From the NCBI RefSeq assembly GCF_003150675.1, contig NZ_QGGB01000007.1:248001-312000 (forward strand): 64,000 nucleotides of DNA. The letters run 5' to 3'. The translations under genes were made by a program, and so were the position numbers. Shown here piece after piece: positions 1-9,333 of this stretch. Numbering within the stretch: position 1 is the stretch's first letter; every line of letters starts with the position of its first letter. Source of the stretch: Rhodohalobacter mucosus. Lineage in GTDB: Bacteria > Bacteroidota > Rhodothermia > Balneolales > Balneolaceae. The notes below the pieces were generated by a model that made no database searches, had not been told where the DNA came from, and saw only the letters and a list, made by a program, of their open reading frames with translations.

Positions 1-107
1 TACTGCTAAATGCTCGATAAGCTGTCAGAAATATTCGCTGCCCGAATGCGGCCAGCCTCAGGTTGATTGAGAGATAACTGATCGTCCGGACACAACCGGT
101 ATCAAAG

Positions 108-875
108 TTAAAACTTATACGAAACCGTACCTTCTGCCTCGTCCGTGCTCTTCTTGTAGGTCTTTTCGGTGAACGTGTTTAATTTCCCGGTATTTGAACC
201 GGCTTTGATTAGCGTGGAACAGCGCGTTCCATAGGATTCGGATGTGATAAATATCGATGATACCAGCCGTTCCATCTGCGGCGATAAGCCTGTTGACGGA
301 AGGCGATCGTCGGGAAAAATTTCCCGGTCTCTTAATAGCTCAAAAACTTCATTGTCCAGGTCTGCCCGCCTGTGCTTAAGGATTTGCCTGAAACAGCCTT
401 TAGCCTTTTCTGTTTTTGGCCAGGGTGTGTCCAGAAAAGCATTGCTCAGGGTATGTATACCGGGCGCTACTTTTGATATTTCGTCAAGCTCATTTGAGTA
501 GTACCAAAGTTCGGTTGTTGTACCGGCAATAAGATTAAACCCGTTATACTGATCCGCAGTGCCTCTGAGTTTTTTTAAATAATCCGGTGCCTCCATTCCG
601 GATGTCAGATAGGCGGTTACGATATCGCCGCGACTGGGTGCATTGTCCTTGATATTCTCAATGTCTCTGTAGTTGGTGATTGCAGCAAAACGATGATCAC
701 TGGTGATCCCCAGCCAGGTGCCGCCGGCCTTAAGATCCCGTCCCGCAAGCAAGCCGGGGTGATCATACCAAAACGTTGCAGGCTGGGCGGGCCGGTCGTA
801 AAATTCATCCCGGTTGGATGCAAAAATCAGAGGATAATCGGGGTCTGCCTGAAATGCAAAAACTGTAAGGCACAT
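108..875 (-). CDS. NRDE family protein (TANGO2-like)
   Basis: The 255-residue product starts MCLTVFAF and carries the family hallmark NRDE at residues 21-24 (FASNRDEFYDRP), followed by a GGTWLGI segment. Length and motif fit the NRDE/TANGO2 family, whose bacterial members have no firmly established reaction. No signal peptide or membrane segment is visible, so it is probably cytoplasmic. It is transcribed away from the phosphatase gene that follows. The 107 bases before it in the window hold no gene I can identify. Confidence 0.85.
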   Translation of the reverse strand: MCLTVFAFQADPDYPLIFASNRDEFYDRPAQPATFWYDHPGLLAGRDLKAGGTWLGITSDHRFAAITNYRDIENIKDNAPSRGDIVTAYLTSGMEAPDYLKKLRGTADQYNGFNLIAGTTTELWYYSNELDEISKVAPGIHTLSNAFLDTPWPKTEKAKGCFRQILKHRRADLDNEVFELLRDREIFPDDRLPSTGLSPQMERLVSSIFITSESYGTRCSTLIKAGSNTGKLNTFTEKTYKKSTDEAEGTVSYKF

Positions 876-988
876 TTTGAATAGAAACCGTTTTTTATAA
901 ACTTAAAAATTATGAAACATATCCATGTAAAATACGATGTAATCCGGCGGATATCATTTTTTAAGAATCGGGATTAAAAAAGAATAGT

Positions 989-3562
989 TTGGCCACTTTC
1001 AGTGATAGTACAAAACGGGATTGGGGACTGGTAATAGCCGGCTTTTTGGGCCTAGGTCTTTTCTTTTGGTTTTATGGCATCTACCATCCTTTGAGTGTAT
1101 CTGAGAATCAACTCTCAGAAACCGATGCTATTCAAAAATCGGAAGTAGTTTTCAGAAGCCTGGGCTACACGTCCGATTTTGAACCAAAAGCAAGGTTTAT
1201 GGCGAATCCGCGGCTTCTGGATTCCCTGCAGGTAAGGATGGAACTGGACGAATACGGCGAAAATAATGAGATGCGCAGGCGTCTTCCTGCATACTTTTGG
1301 GAGTCCTCTTTTTTCGTAGGTGAACCGCAAGGCGATAATCCGCTTCTCGATTTAAGCGCCACGCGAGTAGTTCAGATCCTTCTGAATGAGGATGGCGATT
1401 TTCTGGGTATCAACAATAACACCAACGTACTGCCATCAGCAGGATTTAATTCTGATCTTCTGGAGGGAATATTGGGTACAGAGATATCCGGCTCATTGCC
1501 TCCCGATTCACTCCCGGTAAACCGCATTCAGTTCAGGTTCGACCCGGATGATGAAGAAACGGAGACTGGTCCGTCTTCAATTGATCTCAGTCAGATCAAT
1601 TATCTGAACAGGGTAGCTGCTGAAGATATTGCGCGTTATTACCTGGGTTTGTCTACCTGGGAAGAACAGGAATTGATCGTCTCGAATGTCGAGGCTGTAA
1701 ATGCGGATGGAACAGGAGCCGCCCTGGTTACATTTGTCAGGGACAATGAGATACCAGGGTATCCTACGGAAGTAAACCTGACGGTTCTGGCAACGGGTCA
1801 ACTGATCTCGATGGGTTACACGCTTTTGGAAAGTCCGCCTACCGGTATCGCTCAGAGCGAGCTTGTGAATAATATTCGCATAGGAGCTGTACTTCTGGGG
1901 ATATTCTGGATTTTAATCCTGTTGATTATTCGTTTCCGGATGAGGCTTATCGACATGAAGGCTGCAGTGCTTGTTGCCGTTCTTGCTGGATTCACTCTTC
2001 CGTTTATCGTGCTCATGCAGCTGCTGTACCAGTTTTTATACAATTTCGGTTCTTTCTCACTCTCATATCTGGTCACCGTCCTTACAATTCTTGGGATAAC
2101 TGCTGCACTCACATCTGTGATCTACTTTATGGTAACATCGATTGCAGATTCCATTACCAGAGAAAAGTGGGTTGACAAACTCAGGACCGTGGACCTGATA
2201 AGGATTGGTCATTTTGCAAGCCGTCCCGTGGGCCTGGCGCTTTTGAGGGGTACACTCTATTCGTTTGTTTTATCAGGCTTGTGGGCTCTGATGTATGCCC
2301 TTTTACCGGGTTATCTTACAGTAGAGGAGGCCTTCTACGGGTCGAGTACGTATCTGCCGGGCGTGGTAACAACTCTTGGCAACCTCCTCTGGATCTTTAT
2401 TATCTGTGAGGCGGTATTTCTGATAGTAATCTCATATTTAAGATCATATAAGAAGTCAGCAGTTACAGTAATTCTGGCTGCAGGAGTCATATTCGCTTTA
2501 ATGAATCCTCTCGCAGTTCAGGTTGGACCGTTTAGCACCGAGATGTTGCTGCTTGGATTGATAGGGATTTCAGCGGGTTTAATCTACTATTACGAAGATT
2601 TCCTGACCGTATTTGTTACCCTTTTCTTTACAACCGGATTTCTTTATTCCCCGTCCGGCTGGCTTGTGGATCATTCGCCCGATGTAACGCTGATTTATAT
2701 TCACATGGCACTGATCGTTCTTACGCTCATTGCAGGTATATACTCCATAAGGAAGGGAAAGTTAAACAGTGATATACCTGAATTTATTCCAGAGTACATT
2801 GAGGAGCTCGCACAGGAAGAGAGAATAAAACAGGAGCTGCAGATTGCAAGGAAGGTTCAGCAGTCATTTCTGCCGGTAAGCACACCCGATTTCAGGGGGC
2901 TGGAAATTGCTGCAATATGTAAGCCTGCATATGAAACGGGTGGGGACTATTACGACTTTATTGAACTGGATGATGACACACTGGCTGTAACGATTGGCGA
3001 CGTTAGCGGAAAGGGCATTCAGGCTGCGTTTTACATGACGTTTACTAAAGGTGTACTTCATGCCCTTTGCAACGATTTCTATTCAACCATTGATGTGCTC
3101 TCTAAAAGCAATACACTGTTCAGGAAGAACGCGGATAAAGGAACATTTATCTCACTTATTTTTGGGGTTGTTGATCTTAAAAACAGCCTGTTCAGGTTCT
3201 CGCGCGCAGGTCATAACCCCTTACTCTATTACAGTATCAAGGAAGAAAAGCTTCATGAGTATACTCCCCTTGGCATAGGTCTTGGTATGGCGGATCAAGA
3301 GGTCTTTGAAAAGAACACAAGTGAACAGTCCATTAAGCTTGAAAAAGGCGATGTGCTGATCATGTTTACGGATGGTGTGGTTGAAGCAGTTAACAACAAT
3401 GACTCGTTTTATGGTGAGGCACGGCTTCAAAAACTGATTCGTGCAAATTGTCATTTATCTCCGGAGAAACTGCTTAAGGTAATTGTGGATGATTTGGAGA
3501 GATTTTCTGATGGTGCCAGTCAGCATGATGATATGACAATGCTGATTATCCGGAAGCAGTGA
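989..3562 (+). CDS. Membrane-anchored SpoIIE/RsbU-type PP2C phosphatase
   Basis: The 857-residue protein has one N-terminal membrane segment (about residues 13-33), a roughly 250-residue probable extracytoplasmic region, a block of several membrane segments (about 295-585), a short charged helix and a C-terminal SpoIIE-type serine/threonine phosphatase domain. The metal-binding motifs are present: GDYYDF near 651, GDVSGKG near 670 and a C-terminal QHDDMT. Such enzymes dephosphorylate anti-anti-sigma proteins in partner-switching stress or envelope signalling. That role is family knowledge; no anti-sigma or STAS partner gene is beside it. The chosen start is TTG and gives a sensible first membrane segment 13 codons later. 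It probably senses an envelope signal. Confidence 0.88.
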   Translation: MATFSDSTKRDWGLVIAGFLGLGLFFWFYGIYHPLSVSENQLSETDAIQKSEVVFRSLGYTSDFEPKARFMANPRLLDSLQVRMELDEYGENNEMRRRLPAYFWESSFFVGEPQGDNPLLDLSATRVVQILLNEDGDFLGINNNTNVLPSAGFNSDLLEGILGTEISGSLPPDSLPVNRIQFRFDPDDEETETGPSSIDLSQINYLNRVAAEDIARYYLGLSTWEEQELIVSNVEAVNADGTGAALVTFVRDNEIPGYPTEVNLTVLATGQLISMGYTLLESPPTGIAQSELVNNIRIGAVLLGIFWILILLIIRFRMRLIDMKAAVLVAVLAGFTLPFIVLMQLLYQFLYNFGSFSLSYLVTVLTILGITAALTSVIYFMVTSIADSITREKWVDKLRTVDLIRIGHFASRPVGLALLRGTLYSFVLSGLWALMYALLPGYLTVEEAFYGSSTYLPGVVTTLGNLLWIFIICEAVFLIVISYLRSYKKSAVTVILAAGVIFALMNPLAVQVGPFSTEMLLLGLIGISAGLIYYYEDFLTVFVTLFFTTGFLYSPSGWLVDHSPDVTLIYIHMALIVLTLIAGIYSIRKGKLNSDIPEFIPEYIEELAQEERIKQELQIARKVQQSFLPVSTPDFRGLEIAAICKPAYETGGDYYDFIELDDDTLAVTIGDVSGKGIQAAFYMTFTKGVLHALCNDFYSTIDVLSKSNTLFRKNADKGTFISLIFGVVDLKNSLFRFSRAGHNPLLYYSIKEEKLHEYTPLGIGLGMADQEVFEKNTSEQSIKLEKGDVLIMFTDGVVEAVNNNDSFYGEARLQKLIRANCHLSPEKLLKVIVDDLERFSDGASQHDDMTMLIIRKQ

Positions 3563-3641
3563 CCGGCCGCAAAACAGAGGAAAAAGTAAGAATAAGCCTC
3601 AAACATCACTTTTTTGCGGGAACTTCGTTATTTTGAATGTT

Positions 3642-4160
3642 ATGAAACTTTCCGCACTCTATTTCACACTGTTTTCATTGATTTCGGTAGTCATGCTGAG
3701 CTCTACCGCACTGGCACAGTCTCAAAGCATGGAAGCTGTTGACCGGAATATCAATCCCGTTAGCCTGGAGGAAGCTTTAAAAGCAGCCGCCAGGGAGGAG
3801 AAAAAGATACTTATCGACGTTTATGCTGAATGGTGTCCCTATTGCCAGAGAATGCACAGCAACGTATATACAAGCGAAGAAGTGCTAAAAGCCATTTCAG
3901 AGTATTTTATCTGGGTGAAAATCAATGTGGAATCACCTTCGCCGGTTAGCTATTTCGGTACAGAAATGACGGAATCACAATTTGCATCGGCACTTGAAAA
4001 TGAGAGTGTGCCAACAACCTATTTTCTCAATTCGGAAGGTGCAATCATAGGTTCTCAACCGGGCTTTATAGAAACAGAGGTCTTTGCAGCACTCCTTACG
4101 TTTGTGGGCAGCGATGCATACCTTGAACAGTCTTTTCAGGAGTACACCGGGCGCAGGTAA
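3642..4160 (+). CDS. Exported thioredoxin-fold protein
   Basis: I chose the ATG at 3642 (an in-frame TTG lies three codons upstream) because it opens a clean signal peptide ending ALAQS near residue 27. The mature part is a thioredoxin-like domain with active site WCPYC at about residues 64-68 and the cis-proline region SVPTTYFL. It resembles the Thioredoxin_7/DUF255-like exported family that acts on disulfides in the periplasm. The substrate is unknown. It lies 80 bases after the phosphatase and 41 bases before the DtxR-type regulator, all on the same strand. Confidence 0.82.
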   Translation: MKLSALYFTLFSLISVVMLSSTALAQSQSMEAVDRNINPVSLEEALKAAAREEKKILIDVYAEWCPYCQRMHSNVYTSEEVLKAISEYFIWVKINVESPSPVSYFGTEMTESQFASALENESVPTTYFLNSEGAIIGSQPGFIETEVFAALLTFVGSDAYLEQSFQEYTGRR

Positions 4161-4201
4161 ACAGACCACCTTTTTATTTCAGAATTTATCCTACTAACCA
4201 C

Positions 4202-4861
4202 ATGTCCCGCAGTCAGTCAGTTGAAGATTATCTGAAAGCAATTTACAAGCTGGAGAACGAAGAGGAGGGAGGCGTCTCCAACTCACGGCTGGCCTCTGAG
4301 ATGGAGGTGTCAAATGCATCGGTTACAAATATGGTGAAACGACTCTCGGACAGAGGGTTAGTTGACTATACCTCGTACTACGGATCCAGGCTTACCGCTC
4401 CGGGCAGAAAAATTGCTCTGGAAATTATTCGCCATCACCGTCTTCTTGAGCTGTACCTGAAGGAGATGTTGGGATATTCCTGGGATGAGGTGCATGAGGA
4501 AGCTGAAAAGCTGGAGCATCACATTTCCGAGCAATTTGGGGATAAAATTGCGGAGATGCTAAATGATCCGCGATTCGATCCGCATGGAGATCCCATTCCA
4601 AGTAAGGACGGAGAGATGCCTGTCATGAAAACCTATCCGCTGTCAGAGTTCGAAAGCGGCCTGCATTGCATGATTAGCAGGGTAAAGGATCAAAACCCTG
4701 AATTGCTGCGCTACCTGGAAAAGCTGGGGCTGATTCCCGGTGTAAAACTGAGAATTGTTGACAGGGAGCCTTTTGATGGACCCATTACACTTGAAATTGC
4801 AGATAAGAAAATATCCATAGGCTACAACGTAGCCGAAAGCATTTTTGTGATTCAGGAGTAA
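4202..4861 (+). CDS. DtxR/MntR-family metal-dependent repressor
   Basis: The 219-residue protein has an N-terminal winged helix (SRLASEMEVSNASVTNMVKR), a dimerisation and metal-binding region with HHRLLELYL, the His/Glu-rich EEAEKLEHH and DPHGDPIP, and a C-terminal FeoA/SH3-like domain from about residue 145. This is the full DtxR/IdeR/MntR layout. It should bind Fe(II) or Mn(II) and repress uptake genes; which metal cannot be told from sequence. No feo or mntH gene is nearby, so its targets lie outside the window. The ATG at 4202 starts directly at the conserved SRSQSVEDYLKAIY. Confidence 0.92.
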   Translation: MSRSQSVEDYLKAIYKLENEEEGGVSNSRLASEMEVSNASVTNMVKRLSDRGLVDYTSYYGSRLTAPGRKIALEIIRHHRLLELYLKEMLGYSWDEVHEEAEKLEHHISEQFGDKIAEMLNDPRFDPHGDPIPSKDGEMPVMKTYPLSEFESGLHCMISRVKDQNPELLRYLEKLGLIPGVKLRIVDREPFDGPITLEIADKKISIGYNVAESIFVIQE

Positions 4862-4875
4862 TAATCAGTCTCTGC

Positions 4876-5700
4876 TTATGGAGTGTGATCCATGGGATTG
4901 GGGTAGGTAAAGCTGAAATTCAGCTCTTTCTTCAGCTTTTTATTCGAAACCACCCGATAATCGATGGCCGGAGTATCTTTGAATTCAGGCGGCGGAAGTT
5001 CAAAATGCCGTGCAGCTGACGTATAGAATTCACCTCGCGGCGGATGTCCGTCCGATACCACATTGAAGATCTCATTTTTTATTTCCTTTCCAAGCACTTC
5101 AGCAATAACCCGTATGCAGTCATCCTGATGGATCAGGTTAACCGGTTTCAGCGGATCACGGAGCCCTTTTCTTCCGGAAAGATATTTGATGGGGTGCCGG
5201 TTGTATCCGTAAAGACCGCCAAGACGCAGGATCACGTATTCGAGACCTGACTCCATAATGACGTTTTCGGCCTTCAGAACAGCCTCACCGGATGGTCTTG
5301 CTGCAGTACCGGGTTTGGCGTGCTCCTCGGTTGTTAACCCTCCTGTGCTGCTGTAAACAGATGTGGAGCTGGTAAAGATGATTTTAGAAATGCCGCCCTC
5401 TGCAGCCCGTTTCAGGATATCTGAAATAAGTTGGGGGTATGAGTCCGGTGTCGGATCTGTACCGGCGGAAGGTGGTATATTCAGAATCAGGATATCGGAT
5501 TCCCAGAAGGATGCGGAATCAGAATCGTGTAAATCGTCAGGCAGACGAATCAAATACGATGTTATACCTGCCTGTTTGAGCAGCGGTAATTTACTTTTTG
5601 AGGTGGTAGATCCTTTCACTGCAATGCCGGACACCTCTTTTTTTAAAAATTGTGCAAGCGGCAATCCCAGCCACCCGCATCCCAATATTGATACAACCAT
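4876..5700 (-). CDS. SDR-type NAD(P)-binding epimerase-like protein
   Basis: The product is 274 residues with an N-terminal Rossmann motif GCGWLG at 7-12, a TSSTSVYS strand near the usual catalytic Ser/Tyr region and LRLGGLYG typical of extended or atypical short-chain dehydrogenases (YeeZ-like). The canonical YxxxK is not clear, so activity is uncertain. It converges on the DtxR gene with a gap of 14 bases. The substrate is unknown. It is soluble, with no signal peptide. Confidence 0.8.
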   Translation of the reverse strand: MVVSILGCGWLGLPLAQFLKKEVSGIAVKGSTTSKSKLPLLKQAGITSYLIRLPDDLHDSDSASFWESDILILNIPPSAGTDPTPDSYPQLISDILKRAAEGGISKIIFTSSTSVYSSTGGLTTEEHAKPGTAARPSGEAVLKAENVIMESGLEYVILRLGGLYGYNRHPIKYLSGRKGLRDPLKPVNLIHQDDCIRVIAEVLGKEIKNEIFNVVSDGHPPRGEFYTSAARHFELPPPEFKDTPAIDYRVVSNKKLKKELNFSFTYPNPMDHTP

Positions 5701-5973
5701 TTGAAAAAACGTTTAATTGGGCAGAAAAGGTAATCACTGATTGATGATAAATAAAGAAAAAGTGGCGATCGTTCAGCAGGTCAGATTTGCATTGTACAGT
5801 TTGCCGTAAAACTGAGAATGCGGCGTAAGGCAGAAATGACAAAGAGATTTAAATTTATACGGAACAAAGAATAGGAATCCATGTTTTTTCCATGATAAAG
5901 AAGCTTATTTTATACAAACCGGAAGTAAAGGTAAATTAACGGCCGAAAGTACGGTCCAAAAAGCTGAAGTGTC
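5701..5973. other. Intergenic region between divergent SDR and hemY genes
   Basis: This 273-base divergent gap must hold the promoters of both flanking genes. I see no ORF with coding character, no strong hairpin and no recognisable riboswitch. Confidence 0.5.
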
Positions 5974-7317
5974 TTGTCTGAAAAAAAAATAGCCGTCATC
6001 GGAGCGGGGATTACAGGTCTTGTTACTGCCTACATTCTGCAGCAAAACGGAACCCAAACCCACCTTTTTGAAAGAAGGGCAGAAGCGGGCGGTTCAATAA
6101 AGACAGAAAGAAAAGAGAACTGGCAGTATGAATATGGACCAAATACACTGCTTCTGAAAGACAGAGAGGTGGCCGACTTTTTGAGCCGGATTCAGTTGAA
6201 TGATGCGATTGTAGAAGCCAACCCTGCCGCTTCAAAACGCTTTATAGTAAAAGACAACACCCTGATGGCGTTGCCATCATCTTTAGCTTCCGCAGTAAAA
6301 ACCCCGCTTTTTGGATTTGGGTCGAAGCTGCGAATTCTGGCCGAACCTTTTATCGGGAGATCTCAGGACCCCGATGAAACAGTGGCATCATTTGTGGAGC
6401 GAAGACTGGGCCGTGAGGTTCTGGATTACGCCATCAATCCATTCGTAGCGGGTATATTTGCATCCAATCCGGAGGATCTGGCTGTACGGCATGCATTTCC
6501 GCTTCTGTACAATCTGGAAAAAGAGTACGGTTCACTTGTAAAAGGAACGGTTTTGGGCCGTAAAAAACGAAAAGAAAGCGGCCGTGTGAAACGGAAGCTT
6601 ATTTCGTTCAAAAACGGGATGCAAATGCTCACTGATACTCTCTCAGAGAAGATGGAGCACCTGAACCTTGAAAGTGAGGTTACCGAAATTCTGCAGTCAT
6701 CCGATGGGTGGACTTTGCGTGTGAACGGAAAGGTGAAAGGTCCGTACTCCGATGTTGTAGTGAATATTCCGTTGTACAGGTGGGGAACCGATTTGCTGCC
6801 GGTACCGGATTCGATGCTCAGTAAGCTTCAGGAAGTGACATATCAGCCACTTTCGGTTATGATTGTGGGATATAAAAAAGCCGATATCGATCATCAACTG
6901 GATGGGTTTGGTTTTCTTGTACCTGAAGCTGAAAAGAGGTCGATTCTGGGGGCGCTTTTTTCATCGACCCTGTTTCCGGGCCGCGCACCTTCCGATTCGC
7001 ATCTTCTTACCGTGTTTATTGGTGGCGGACGCCAGCCCGAAGCAGCTGCCCTTTCGAGCGAAGAGTTGTTTAAAAGAGTGGAAAAAGAGCTTTTTGAGCT
7101 TATCGGGCTAACAGGCGAACCTGTCATGAAAGACCATATTTACTGGCCAAACGCAATACCATCGTATCATCCCGGTTACGATGAAATACTGAACGTGTTC
7201 GATCAGATAGAGAGTGAACTTCCGGGGCTGCACCTTGCAGGAAATTTCAGGGGTGGGGTTTCAGTACCCGATTGCATCAAAAACGGAATGGAGCTGGGCG
7301 ACAGACTTTCGGGGTGA
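5974..7317 (+). CDS. hemY: Protoporphyrinogen/coproporphyrinogen oxidase (HemY type)
   Basis: This 447-residue FAD amine-oxidase-fold protein has the dinucleotide motif GAGITG at 10-15, the second FAD contact ERRAEAGGS, and the C-terminal FAD-binding LHLAGNFRGGVSVPDCI. It matches the oxygen-dependent HemY family, which oxidises protoporphyrinogen IX (or coproporphyrinogen III in the coproporphyrin branch) in late heme synthesis. The branch cannot be decided here. The start is TTG, placing MSEKKIAVIGAG at the conserved N-terminus. No other heme gene lies in the window. Confidence 0.92.
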   Translation: MSEKKIAVIGAGITGLVTAYILQQNGTQTHLFERRAEAGGSIKTERKENWQYEYGPNTLLLKDREVADFLSRIQLNDAIVEANPAASKRFIVKDNTLMALPSSLASAVKTPLFGFGSKLRILAEPFIGRSQDPDETVASFVERRLGREVLDYAINPFVAGIFASNPEDLAVRHAFPLLYNLEKEYGSLVKGTVLGRKKRKESGRVKRKLISFKNGMQMLTDTLSEKMEHLNLESEVTEILQSSDGWTLRVNGKVKGPYSDVVVNIPLYRWGTDLLPVPDSMLSKLQEVTYQPLSVMIVGYKKADIDHQLDGFGFLVPEAEKRSILGALFSSTLFPGRAPSDSHLLTVFIGGGRQPEAAALSSEELFKRVEKELFELIGLTGEPVMKDHIYWPNAIPSYHPGYDEILNVFDQIESELPGLHLAGNFRGGVSVPDCIKNGMELGDRLSG

Positions 7318-7341
7318 AACGGAAAGTGATAGCAATCAGTA

Positions 7342-8850
7342 TCAATTCTGCTCTTCCGGCCTTGACGAAAAAGTCTCCACCACCTGCTGCAGCAGATTTT
7401 TTCCGAAAAGCATCACGCGTTCCTGATTGCCCAGCGCCAGGAACCGGAGAAGAAGCCTTAAATCATCCATCAGCTTCGGCGGATCGGTGACCAGGGTTTC
7501 ATGTTCGATCACAAAATCCCAGTCGATAGGGTGGTCGAATTTCACACCGTGTTTCTCCATGGATTGACGGTAGATATTTGCAATTAATCCATAGCCGATG
7601 GTTGTAGGATGAAGTCCGTCAAGACTGAAAATGCCGCCGCGGTCAATCTTGCCTGTTTCACGGTTGAGGCGCAGGTAGTCGGTCGAAATCTTCGGATATC
7701 CGTTTTCATCAACCATAAACGATGTTTTGGGGTTGCGAATCAGCGCGTCGATAAAATCAGTGGGGTAGGGCTGGATGCGCTCTCCCTTATGTCTTCGGCG
7801 CGCGGCAGCTTTCACATACCGGCCTACGGGAACCGTGATGAAACCAAACTCATCAGCCTGTTTTCTGATGATCTGATTGTACTGATCCACAATTTGGTCG
7901 AGAAGGATGGCGTCATTTCGTGTAAGGTGAGGATGCTTTACCGGATCAAAATCTTCATCCCAGATCCAAAACCGTGCATAGTAATCATAGTAACCGCTTT
8001 CAGGTTTGCTTCCGTCCAGATTTACACCCCGAATAGCGGGTGGAATGGTGATGTAGGGGATGGTGGGTACAAAAACGCGTTTGATATCGAGGCCTGACAG
8101 TGATGTATAGAGTGTTCTGAGCTCCTGCTCAAAATGCTCGGGTCTGAACACCGTGCACTTGCGGTCAGGATAGGGTGCATTCAGGTCACTCTCTTCCGAA
8201 AAGGCGATCTGAAGCTTGGTGGCGGCGCCTACGACATTATTATGACCGATACATACAATAAGATTTTCGATACCCCCGTCTTCCTGCAGTTCGATAATGT
8301 TATCGACCATGGTATTTTTCTGGTAATGATCACTGAATGACGGGTTAAGTACCATTCGTGCTGTGGTATACATCGCCTTGTCGGGCAGTACACTGAAAAC
8401 TGAGTAGCGCGTTTTCTTTTCCTGAATGTGAAAACGGCAAAAATCATCATTAATCAGCCAGCAGTCACTGATTGAAAAACCCCAGACTCCCTGATTGTGG
8501 AAAAGCTTGTGCTGATCTGTAAAGAGTTCCTTTTTATTCCCTTCCCAGTAGGATTTTATTCTCCGGAGAGTGTTATAAACGTATCGTCCGGCCTTTACCG
8601 AATTCCAGAGATTGACGGAGCTGCCCAGTTCCTGCTCAAGTCCACGAATAAGCACCTCCATATTAATGGGAATGCCCGCCTGAGCAGTAAACGAAGGGAG
8701 GTCGAATACTGCTTTGTTGTTCATCGATCGCGCCAGAATGGCCGGGAAACTGAGATCGGTTCGGTAGATACCGCCGTTTTTGAATCCCTGGGCCATACTG
8801 TCGCCCATGGCTACCAGCTTATGTTTGTATGAATTGCGCCTGAAAAACAC
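7342..8850 (-). CDS. SGNH/GDSL-type hydrolase
   Basis: Block I is present as AMGDSMAQGF with the putative nucleophile Ser18, an Asn block as GHNN, and block V as DGLHPTTIGYGLIA with the Asp/His pair in the C-terminal third. The protein is 502 residues, far longer than a bare SGNH domain of about 200, so large inserts lie between blocks I and V. There is no signal peptide, which is unusual for exported lipases of this class. It would be an esterase of unknown substrate. It converges with hemY over a 24-base gap. Confidence 0.82.
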   Translation of the reverse strand: MFFRRNSYKHKLVAMGDSMAQGFKNGGIYRTDLSFPAILARSMNNKAVFDLPSFTAQAGIPINMEVLIRGLEQELGSSVNLWNSVKAGRYVYNTLRRIKSYWEGNKKELFTDQHKLFHNQGVWGFSISDCWLINDDFCRFHIQEKKTRYSVFSVLPDKAMYTTARMVLNPSFSDHYQKNTMVDNIIELQEDGGIENLIVCIGHNNVVGAATKLQIAFSEESDLNAPYPDRKCTVFRPEHFEQELRTLYTSLSGLDIKRVFVPTIPYITIPPAIRGVNLDGSKPESGYYDYYARFWIWDEDFDPVKHPHLTRNDAILLDQIVDQYNQIIRKQADEFGFITVPVGRYVKAAARRRHKGERIQPYPTDFIDALIRNPKTSFMVDENGYPKISTDYLRLNRETGKIDRGGIFSLDGLHPTTIGYGLIANIYRQSMEKHGVKFDHPIDWDFVIEHETLVTDPPKLMDDLRLLLRFLALGNQERVMLFGKNLLQQVVETFSSRPEEQN

Positions 8851-8923
8851 GTGATGAATTGCTTACCTTGATTTTTGTGAGTTTGTTATCAGAAACCCTC
8901 CGCCGTTGTACAGATCTCAAATA

Positions 8924-9313
8924 ATGAATAAGAATATGTCGTCAAAACCAAATCCTCTTCAGGAATTTCGTGATACCCGAAAGATAATGAATGAAAAGAT
9001 CATGAACCTTGATCACCTGGGTATCAAGCGGTTCTTTAACCTCGATACAAATACCTATAAGGATGGTGCTCTGCCGGGTAAGACTAAAGAGCTGCTTGGC
9101 CTGGTTGCCTCGGCTGTTCTTCGGTGCAATGACTGTATCGATTATCATCTTGAGCAATGTGCTGAAAGCGGATTCTCAAAAGAGGAAATTGTGGACGCAC
9201 TGAATGTGGCGCTTGTGGTGGGCGGCAGCATTGTGATTCCGCACATGCGTCACGCCATCGCTACACTCGAACTGCTTGAGGAAGAAGGAACTCTCTCAGC
9301 GCCTCTGCGGTGA
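8924..9313 (+). CDS. Carboxymuconolactone decarboxylase/AhpD-like protein
   Basis: The short alpha-helical protein has the AhpD-type redox motif CNDC at about residues 68-71 followed by His75 (DYHLEQC), and the downstream helix ALNVALVVGGS typical of CMD-fold proteins. These often act as small peroxidase or disulfide partners. I prefer the ATG at 8924 to the TTG at 8906. The last five codons and stop are made of GCGCCTCTGCGGTGA, which is half of an intergenic repeat seen elsewhere in the window, so the C-terminus SAPLR is probably repeat-derived. It lies 20 bases before the MtfA gene. Confidence 0.87.
   Translation: MNKNMSSKPNPLQEFRDTRKIMNEKIMNLDHLGIKRFFNLDTNTYKDGALPGKTKELLGLVASAVLRCNDCIDYHLEQCAESGFSKEEIVDALNVALVVGGSIVIPHMRHAIATLELLEEEGTLSAPLR
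9299..9313 (+). repeat. Solo repeat half forming a gene's stop codon
   Basis: GCGCCTCTGCGGTGA is identical to part of the right arm of the inverted pair at 10302-10324 and close to the arm at 29938-29960. Here it overlaps the last four full codons and the TGA stop of the AhpD-like gene. Confidence 0.7.
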
Positions 9314-9333
9314 AAAAAAGATGAAGAATCTGT

